64,000 nt of DNA, taken from positions 35,606-99,605 of the forward strand of contig NZ_VINQ01000017.1 in NCBI RefSeq assembly GCF_008369105.1, read 5' to 3'. Numbering within the stretch: the first letter of the stretch is position 1; every line of letters begins with the position of its first letter. This document shows positions 59,141 through 64,000 of this stretch, in pieces. A program made the translations under genes and the position numbers. Below the pieces are notes generated by a model that was not told the origin of the DNA, ran no database searches, and was given only the letters and a program-made list of their open reading frames with translations. This DNA is from Aquicoccus porphyridii. GTDB taxonomy: Bacteria; Pseudomonadota; Alphaproteobacteria; Rhodobacterales; Rhodobacteraceae.

Positions 59141-59458
59141 ATGACCGACCTTTCCACCGCGCTGCACGCGCGCGCCAGCCCTGCAAACTCGGGGTCGCGA
59201 CCGGTGCCGGACCATCGCACGACAGGGGATGCCGTGCTGTTCGAGGTGGCGCAGAAACTCGAAACCGTGTTCCTCGCCGAAATGCTTGAAAGCGCCGGTT
59301 TGGGAGAGCCGCGCGAGAGTTTCGGCGGTGGCGCCGGTGAGGCGCAGTTCGCGTCGTTCCTGCGCGAGGCGCAGGCCGCGGAAATGGTGAAACAGGGCGG
59401 AATCGGCCTTGCCGAGACGCTTTTCCACACATTGAAGGAGACAAGACATGACAGGTGA
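59141..59458 (+). CDS. Rod-binding protein (FlgJ N-terminal domain type)
   Basis: A 105-residue protein. KLETVFLAEMLESAGLGE and GGGAGEAQFASFLREAQAAEMVKQGGIGLAE match the FlgJ rod-binding domain (with the conserved F/W-FxxxL-hE pattern). It lacks the muramidase half found in enterobacterial FlgJ, as is common in alphaproteobacteria. The start at 59141 is chosen from GGAG eight bases upstream; other in-frame ATGs lie at 59105 and 59135. It overlaps the next gene by 11 bases. Confidence 0.82.
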   Translation: MTDLSTALHARASPANSGSRPVPDHRTTGDAVLFEVAQKLETVFLAEMLESAGLGEPRESFGGGAGEAQFASFLREAQAAEMVKQGGIGLAETLFHTLKETRHDR

Positions 59459-59813
59459 AACCGGCCCCGCCCATGATGCGGTCGAGGCGCTTGCGGCACT
59501 TCTCGAAGACGAGAGAACGGCGCTTCTCGCGGGTGATTTCGAGCGGTTGATCGGGATGCTCGATGACAAGGCGGCGTTGATCGACCAACTCGACGCGATC
59601 GACGATCCGGGCGAAGAGATGCTTGTCGGCATCCGGCGCCTGCTCGAGCGTAATCAGGGGCTTCTCGACAGCGCGCTTGCGGGGATTCGCGGCGTCGCGG
59701 GGCGTATCGGGGCGCTGCACCGGATGCGCCGGTCGCTCGAAACCTATGACCGATCCGGCCGTCGCACCACGATCGAGGCGACGATCGACCACGTGATCGA
59801 GAAACGGGCCTGA
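59448..59813 (+). CDS. FlgN-like flagellar export chaperone
   Basis: A 121-residue, mostly helical protein. LAALLEDERTALLAGDFERLIGMLDDKAALIDQL and the later helix RLLERNQGLLDSALAGIRGVAG resemble FlgN, the chaperone for hook-associated proteins. Identity is low, so the call rests on the coiled-coil pattern and flagellar position. It overlaps the rod-protein gene. Confidence 0.68.
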   Translation: MTGETGPAHDAVEALAALLEDERTALLAGDFERLIGMLDDKAALIDQLDAIDDPGEEMLVGIRRLLERNQGLLDSALAGIRGVAGRIGALHRMRRSLETYDRSGRRTTIEATIDHVIEKRA

Positions 59814-59868
59814 CACGCCTGAGGACGGGAAAAATCTTGTAAAATGCCGGGAATAACACGGGCGCAGC

Positions 59869-59883
59869 TTAGGGAACCGTTAG
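59869..59883 (+). promoter_or_regulatory. CtrA-like site upstream of the flagellin gene
   Basis: TTAG-N7-TTAG (59869-59872 and 59880-59883), 155 bases before the fliC ATG. Spacing matches the CtrA consensus; each half matches three of four bases. Confidence 0.4.
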
Positions 59884-60037
59884 GACATATGCGGACAATC
59901 TGGGCGCGCATCCAGACGGGTGGCGCAGTATCGCGATCGGCGGTGTTGCAAGTGTCAGAACGACCTGGCTCCGCCTGCGAAAGCGGCGGGATGTGAAACG
60001 GGCGCAAAGCGTCCAGCGACCAAAGGAACGTGATACC

Positions 60038-61258
60038 ATGTCCAGCATTCTGACCAACAACAGCGCAATGGTGGCGCTGCAAACCCTCAAGGGCATCAAC
60101 AAGAACCTCGCCAGCGTGCAAGGCGAGATTTCGACCGGCAAATCGGTTGCCTCGGCCAAGGACAACTCGGCCGTCTGGGCCATCTCCAAGGTGATGGAAT
60201 CCGACGTGAACGGGTTCAAGGCGATCTCGGACAGCCTTGCGCTGGGCGAATCCACCGTTGCCGTGGCCCGCAACGCGGCCGAAACGATCACCGACCTGCT
60301 GACCCAGATGAAGGGCAAGATCGTCGCGGCGCAGGAAGACAATGTCGACCGCGGGAAAATCAACGACGATGTCACCGCGTTGCGCAGCCAGATCGACTCG
60401 GTCGTGAGCGCGGCGCAGTTCAACGGGTTGAACCTGGTCGACGGCTCCACGGCCTCGGCCAATATCCTGTCCTCGCTCGATCGCGATGCGTCCGGCAACG
60501 TCTCGTCGTCGTCGATCGCGGTGACGGGGCAGAACCTGTCGACCGGCGGCTATACCGCCATCGCCGGTTTCGATGCGACCAATACCGACGGCGTCGCCGC
60601 CGACGGGCAGGATACGTTCGGCTTCTCGCTCGATGCCAATGGCGGCACCAATGATGGCGGCACGATCGAATTCGACGATCCGGGGTATACCGCGGGCGAT
60701 TCGGTGACCTTGCGCCTCGGCGACACCGAGGTGAGCTATACCATCACCCAGGCCGATATCGACGCGACCTCGACCGCCGATGTCATCGCCGTCGGTGTGA
60801 AATCGGCGGTCGAGTCGTCGGGCGCGAACGTGTCGGTTGAATACAACATCGCCAACACCGGCCGCCTTGTCATCACCAACGAGGATACCACCGATGGTCT
60901 CACGATCAGCGGTCAGTTCAACAACGTGAATGCCGGCGGGCTGGGCGCACTGTCGGCGATCAACGTGTCCTCGGATGTCGGGGCCGCGGCCGCGCTGGGC
61001 TCGATCGAGACCCTCATCGACACGGCCATCTCTGCGGCCGCGTCCTTTGGTTCGGTCGAGGGCCGGATTGCCACCCAGTCCGATTTCATCTCGAGCCTGA
61101 GCGATTCGCTCAAGTCGGGGATTGGCGCGATGGTGGATGCCGACATGGAAGAGGCCTCGGCGCGGCTTCAGGCGTTGCAGGTGCAACAACAACTGGGTGT
61201 GCAATCGCTTTCGATTGCCAACCAGTCGCCGCAGACTCTGCTGTCCCTGTTCCGCTGA
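60038..61258 (+). CDS. fliC: Flagellin
   Basis: A 406-residue filament protein. The N-terminal D0/D1 (SSILTNNSAMVALQTLKGIN) and the C-terminal helices (QALQVQQQLGVQSLSIANQS, ending LLSLFR) are conserved; the middle (about residues 145-315) is variable and Asp/Gly/Thr-rich. The start at 60038 gives the typical MSSIL opening; the frame runs 15 codons further. It heads the fliC-flaF-flbT cassette with a CtrA-like site and a terminator after it. Confidence 0.96.
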   Translation: MSSILTNNSAMVALQTLKGINKNLASVQGEISTGKSVASAKDNSAVWAISKVMESDVNGFKAISDSLALGESTVAVARNAAETITDLLTQMKGKIVAAQEDNVDRGKINDDVTALRSQIDSVVSAAQFNGLNLVDGSTASANILSSLDRDASGNVSSSSIAVTGQNLSTGGYTAIAGFDATNTDGVAADGQDTFGFSLDANGGTNDGGTIEFDDPGYTAGDSVTLRLGDTEVSYTITQADIDATSTADVIAVGVKSAVESSGANVSVEYNIANTGRLVITNEDTTDGLTISGQFNNVNAGGLGALSAINVSSDVGAAAALGSIETLIDTAISAAASFGSVEGRIATQSDFISSLSDSLKSGIGAMVDADMEEASARLQALQVQQQLGVQSLSIANQSPQTLLSLFR

Positions 61259-61268
61259 TCTGAACCGG

Positions 61269-61302
61269 CCCGGGCGCCACGATCCGGCGCCCGGGTTCTT
61301 CT
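61269..61302 (+). terminator. Terminator between fliC and flaF
   Basis: CCCGGGCGCC (61269-61278) pairs with GGCGCCCGGG (61286-61295) and is followed by TTCTTCT. It should let fliC be made in large excess over the regulators flaF and flbT downstream by partial readthrough. Confidence 0.75.
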
Positions 61303-61341
61303 GCCCCGCTTGCAGCAACAGACAACGGAAAGGACAGAGCC

Positions 61342-61719
61342 TTGCAGTCCCAGATGATGGCGCGTGCCGCCTATTCCACACAGAACACCCCGATCCGCAC
61401 ACCGCGCGGCACCGAATACGATGTCGTCGCCCGCGTCACGCAACGCCTGCGCGCCGCGGCACTCCTTGGCAGGTCCGGCTTTCCGGCCCTGGCCGAGGCG
61501 GTGCATGCCAACCGCCGCCTCTGGACCATGCTGGCCGCCGATGTCGCCGACCGGGACAACCCGCTGCCCCGCGACCTCAGGGCGCGGATATTCTACCTGT
61601 CCGAGTTCACGCGCGACTATAGCGGCCGGGTGCTCAGCAAGGGGGCGAGCGTTGCACCGCTTCTCGAGATCAACGCCGCGGTGATGCGCGGCCTGCGCGC
61701 CGGGGGGGTGGCGGAATGA
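61342..61719 (+). CDS. flaF: Flagellin biosynthesis regulator FlaF
   Basis: A 125-residue helical protein that promotes flagellin synthesis and secretion and works opposite FlbT. ARAAYSTQNTPIRTPRGTEYDVVARVTQRL and RARIFYLSEFTRDYSGRVLSK are FlaF features, split here. The start appears to be TTG at 61342, preceded by AAAGGA, with ATG at 61354 the fallback. Its stop overlaps flbT (ATGA). Confidence 0.9.
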   Translation: MQSQMMARAAYSTQNTPIRTPRGTEYDVVARVTQRLRAAALLGRSGFPALAEAVHANRRLWTMLAADVADRDNPLPRDLRARIFYLSEFTRDYSGRVLSKGASVAPLLEINAAVMRGLRAGGVAE

Positions 61720-62120
61720 GCGGCCTTGTCCTCAAGCTTGGCCCGAAGGAACGGGTTCTGATCAACGGCGCGGTGATCGAGAACGGGGATCGCCGGTCGC
61801 GCCTGTCGATCATGACGCCCGATGCCAATATCCTGCGCCTGCGCGATGCGATCCACCCGGAAGAGGCCAATACGCCGGTGCGCCGCGTCTGCTATGCCGC
61901 GCAGCTTGTCCTGACCGGTGATTCCACGCCCGATGATGCGCGCATGCCGCTCTTGCGCCGGATCGAGGAGTTGAGCCAGGTGCTCACCGATCATGACAGT
62001 CGACGGCAATTGGCACTGGCGACCCAGGCCGTGCTGGACGCGCAGTATTATCAATGTCTCAAGGCCCTGCGCGCGCTCTTGCCGCGCGAGGAACGGCTGT
62101 TGGCCGCGCGGGTGCAGTGA
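61716..62120 (+). CDS. flbT: Flagellin mRNA regulator FlbT
   Basis: A 134-residue protein. SGLVLKLGPKERVLINGAVI and RRSRLSIMTPDANILRLRDAI match FlbT, which binds the flagellin mRNA 5' region and destabilises it until hook assembly is complete. It overlaps flaF at its start and the DUF1217 gene at its stop (TGATG), so all three are translationally coupled. Confidence 0.93.
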   Translation: MSGLVLKLGPKERVLINGAVIENGDRRSRLSIMTPDANILRLRDAIHPEEANTPVRRVCYAAQLVLTGDSTPDDARMPLLRRIEELSQVLTDHDSRRQLALATQAVLDAQYYQCLKALRALLPREERLLAARVQ

Positions 62121-62926
62121 TGGCGTTCCAGCCGGTCATTCCCGCCGGCGGGCTGGTCGGTTGGCGGTTTCTCCAGCAGACCCGCCCGGCCCAGGAGGCG
62201 GCGTTTCGCGACGCCCCCGCGATCCAGCGTGACACCGCCTATTTCGCGGAACGGATCGGCCAGATCGACAGCGCCGCCGAACTGGTCTCGGATCGTCGGC
62301 TCCTGTCGGTCGCGCTGGGGGCGTTCGGGCTTCAGGACGATATCAACAACCGCTATTTCGTTCAGCGGATGCTCGACGACGGGACGATCAAGCCCGATGC
62401 GCTGGCCAACCGGATGGCCGATGACCGCTACAAATCCTTCTCCCGCGCCTTCGGATTCGGCGATTTCGCGGTGCCGCGCACCAAGCTTTCGGATTTCGCG
62501 GACGAGATCGTCAACCGCTACCTGTCGAAATCCTTCGAGGTGGCAGTGGGCGATCAGCAAGAGGACATGCGCCTCGCCCTCAACGCCCAGAGCGAATTGC
62601 CGCGCATCGCCAGCGAGAGCGGCACGAACGACACGAAATGGTTTCGCGTGATGGGCAACGCCCCCCTGCGCAAACTGTTCGAGGTCGCGCTGGGCCTGCC
62701 CGAAAGCTTTGGACAGATCGACCTCGACAAGCAGCTTGAAATCTTCCGCGACAAGGCCGCGCGCCAGTTCGGCACCGGCGAGATCGACGAGATCGCCACC
62801 CCCGAAATGCTTGACCGGGTGGTGCAGCGTTTCCTGGTCCGCACGCAGGTTGATACGGGTCCGGCCAACATCGCGGGCAGTATCGCGCTGACGCTGTTGC
62901 AATCGGCGCCGATTGGGCGCGGCTGA
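62120..62926 (+). CDS. DUF1217 flagellar protein
   Basis: A 268-residue protein of the DUF1217 family found in roseobacter and rhizobial flagellar clusters. Visible features are QRDTAYFAERIGQIDSAAELVSDRRLL and DDINNRYFVQRMLDDG, with YLSKSFEVAVG in the middle. Function is unknown; flagellar context suggests an assembly or export role. The ATG overlaps the flbT stop. It converges on fliI with five bases between stops. Confidence 0.8.
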   Translation: MAFQPVIPAGGLVGWRFLQQTRPAQEAAFRDAPAIQRDTAYFAERIGQIDSAAELVSDRRLLSVALGAFGLQDDINNRYFVQRMLDDGTIKPDALANRMADDRYKSFSRAFGFGDFAVPRTKLSDFADEIVNRYLSKSFEVAVGDQQEDMRLALNAQSELPRIASESGTNDTKWFRVMGNAPLRKLFEVALGLPESFGQIDLDKQLEIFRDKAARQFGTGEIDEIATPEMLDRVVQRFLVRTQVDTGPANIAGSIALTLLQSAPIGRG

Positions 62927-62931
62927 CGGGA

Positions 62932-64000
62932 TCACGCCCCGCCCGGCAACCCGGGCAGCCCGGCAGCCGTGACGCCGCGACGCGGATCGCCCCCATCCGC
63001 ACCCTGCACACCGCCTGCGCCCGGCTGCCGCACCACGCCGCCGCCATTTGCCGCGCGCCGCAGCATCAGCCGCAAGCGATTGAAACTGTTTGTAATATCC
63101 TGATGCTCGGTCTCGGCAAGGAAGGCGTCGAGCTGCGGCCAGACCCGGATCGCGCGGTCGGTCTCGGGGTCACTGCCCTCGGTATAAAGCCCGGCGCGAA
63201 TCATCATCTCCGACCTTGCATAGACGCCCAGAAGGTGCCGCGCCTCGGCGATCACCTTGTTCTCCTCGTCGCTGGCCGCGCCGGGCAGGCTGCGCGACAC
63301 CGACCGCAACAGGTCGATCGCCGGATAGCGCCCGCGCTCGGCGATCTGCCGGTCGAGCACCACATGCCCGTCAAGCACCCCGCGCAGGATATCGGCAATC
63401 GGTTCGTCCATGTCCGATCCGGCCACCAGCACCGTGAACACCGCCGTGATCGCACCGGAATGGCCCGCCCCCGGACCCGCGCGTTCGCATAGCGACATGA
63501 TCACATGCGCGGTCGAGGGCGGGTAGCCGCGCAGCGACGGCAACTCGCCCGAGGCCACCGCCACCTCGCGATGCGCCTCGGCGAAACGGGTGATCGAATC
63601 CCCGAGGAACAGCACGTTACAGCCCTGATCGCGGAAATGCTCGGCCACCGCCATCGCGGTCCAGGCACAGCGCCGCCGCGCCAGCGGCGACTGATCCGAC
63701 GTGGCGGCCACCACCACCGCCCGTTTCATCCCTTCGGGACCAAGCACGGTATCGACGAATTCACGCAGTTCGCGCCCGCGTTCGCCGATCATCGCGATCA
63801 CGATCACATCGGCCTCGACATGCCGCGCGAGATGGGCGAGCAGCGTCGTCTTGCCCACGCCCGACCCGGCGAAAAGGCCCAGCCGCTGCCCCTCGACCAG
63901 CGGCAACATGGTGTTGAACACCGCCATCCCGGTTTCAAGCCGCGCGCCCAGCGCGTGGCGCGTGGCCGGGGCCGGGGGCGATGCGCGCAACGGCCGCGCG
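62932..64000 (-). CDS. fliI: Flagellum-specific ATP synthase FliI, N-terminus outside window
   Basis: The frame is open to the window edge, so only the C-terminal ~356 residues are present. Walker A is LFAGSGVGKTTLLAHLA and Walker B VLFLGDSITRFAEA; PSLRGYPPSTAHVIMSLCERAG is typical of FliI. It energises flagellar protein export. The end is unusual: after RLRLMLRRA the protein carries about 40 more residues rich in Gly and Pro instead of stopping. Confidence 0.92.
   Translation of the reverse strand, partial: ARPLRASPPAPATRHALGARLETGMAVFNTMLPLVEGQRLGLFAGSGVGKTTLLAHLARHVEADVIVIAMIGERGRELREFVDTVLGPEGMKRAVVVAATSDQSPLARRRCAWTAMAVAEHFRDQGCNVLFLGDSITRFAEAHREVAVASGELPSLRGYPPSTAHVIMSLCERAGPGAGHSGAITAVFTVLVAGSDMDEPIADILRGVLDGHVVLDRQIAERGRYPAIDLLRSVSRSLPGAASDEENKVIAEARHLLGVYARSEMMIRAGLYTEGSDPETDRAIRVWPQLDAFLAETEHQDITNSFNRLRLMLRRAANGGGVVRQPGAGGVQGADGGDPRRGVTAAGLPGLPGGA

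Overview
This window is chromosomal DNA of a high-GC alphaproteobacterium, most likely a Rhodobacteraceae/roseobacter-group member. The support is a block of gyrB, lysE, recF, dnaN and dnaA, a flaF-flbT flagellin cassette, glycolate oxidase with an extra membrane ORF, TAT-exported TRAP solute binding, and short intergenic repeats of a kind I recall from roseobacters. Nearly all genes are intact and of household type. I see no prophage, insertion sequence, integrase, CRISPR array or toxin-antitoxin pair.

Layout. 1-3.1 kb: the end of a succinate-semialdehyde dehydrogenase, a secreted META-domain protein and a small heat-shock protein with a candidate RNA thermometer. 3.3-9.3 kb: a secreted serine protease and the glycolate oxidase operon glcD-glcE-small membrane protein-glcF. 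9.6-17.8 kb: pyrF, an AI-2E-family membrane protein, clpB behind a heat-shock-type promoter, dnaX with a small overlapping membrane gene, and a tyrosine/dual-specificity phosphatase. 18-24 kb: a TRAP transporter whose large permease carries a charged, helix-rich C-terminal domain of about 320 residues, then a CoA-transferase. 24-28.4 kb: an MFS exporter, a tetR-yciI-tag operon with a clear operator, and a DUF418 membrane protein.

28.6-36.5 kb is the replication core on the minus strand, read rpsT, dnaA, dnaN, recF, lysE, gyrB. 36.7-48.4 kb is a mixed block: map, MFS, DUF2189, rsmD, ferredoxin reductase, peroxiredoxin, glpD-glpK, a second LysE exporter, a GST and MscS. It lies between rpsT and the tRNA-Met/enoyl-CoA hydratase/mutM/ubiE/ubiB group at 48.6-52.9 kb. 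53-56.7 kb: a yjbH-yjbF exopolysaccharide pair facing two tandemly duplicated small secreted-protein genes that look like yjbE. 56.9-64 kb: flagellar genes fliK-flgD (minus), a rod-binding protein and a FlgN-like protein (plus), the flagellin cassette fliC-flaF-flbT-DUF1217 (plus), and the C-terminal part of fliI (minus).

No grand new system stands out. The most interesting observations are local: a ROSE-type thermometer with an rpoH-like promoter at hsp20, a Cys-bearing TetR repressor autoregulating an operon with an alkylation-repair glycosylase, the extended TRAP permease, the duplicated small secreted genes, overlapping hairpins between dnaN and recF, a tandem 12-bp repeat at the gyrB promoter, and paired TTAN-N7-TTAN (CtrA-like) sites in two flagellar intergenic regions. 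Starts were chosen from ribosome-binding sites and family N-termini. All family assignments come from reading the translations, without a database search.
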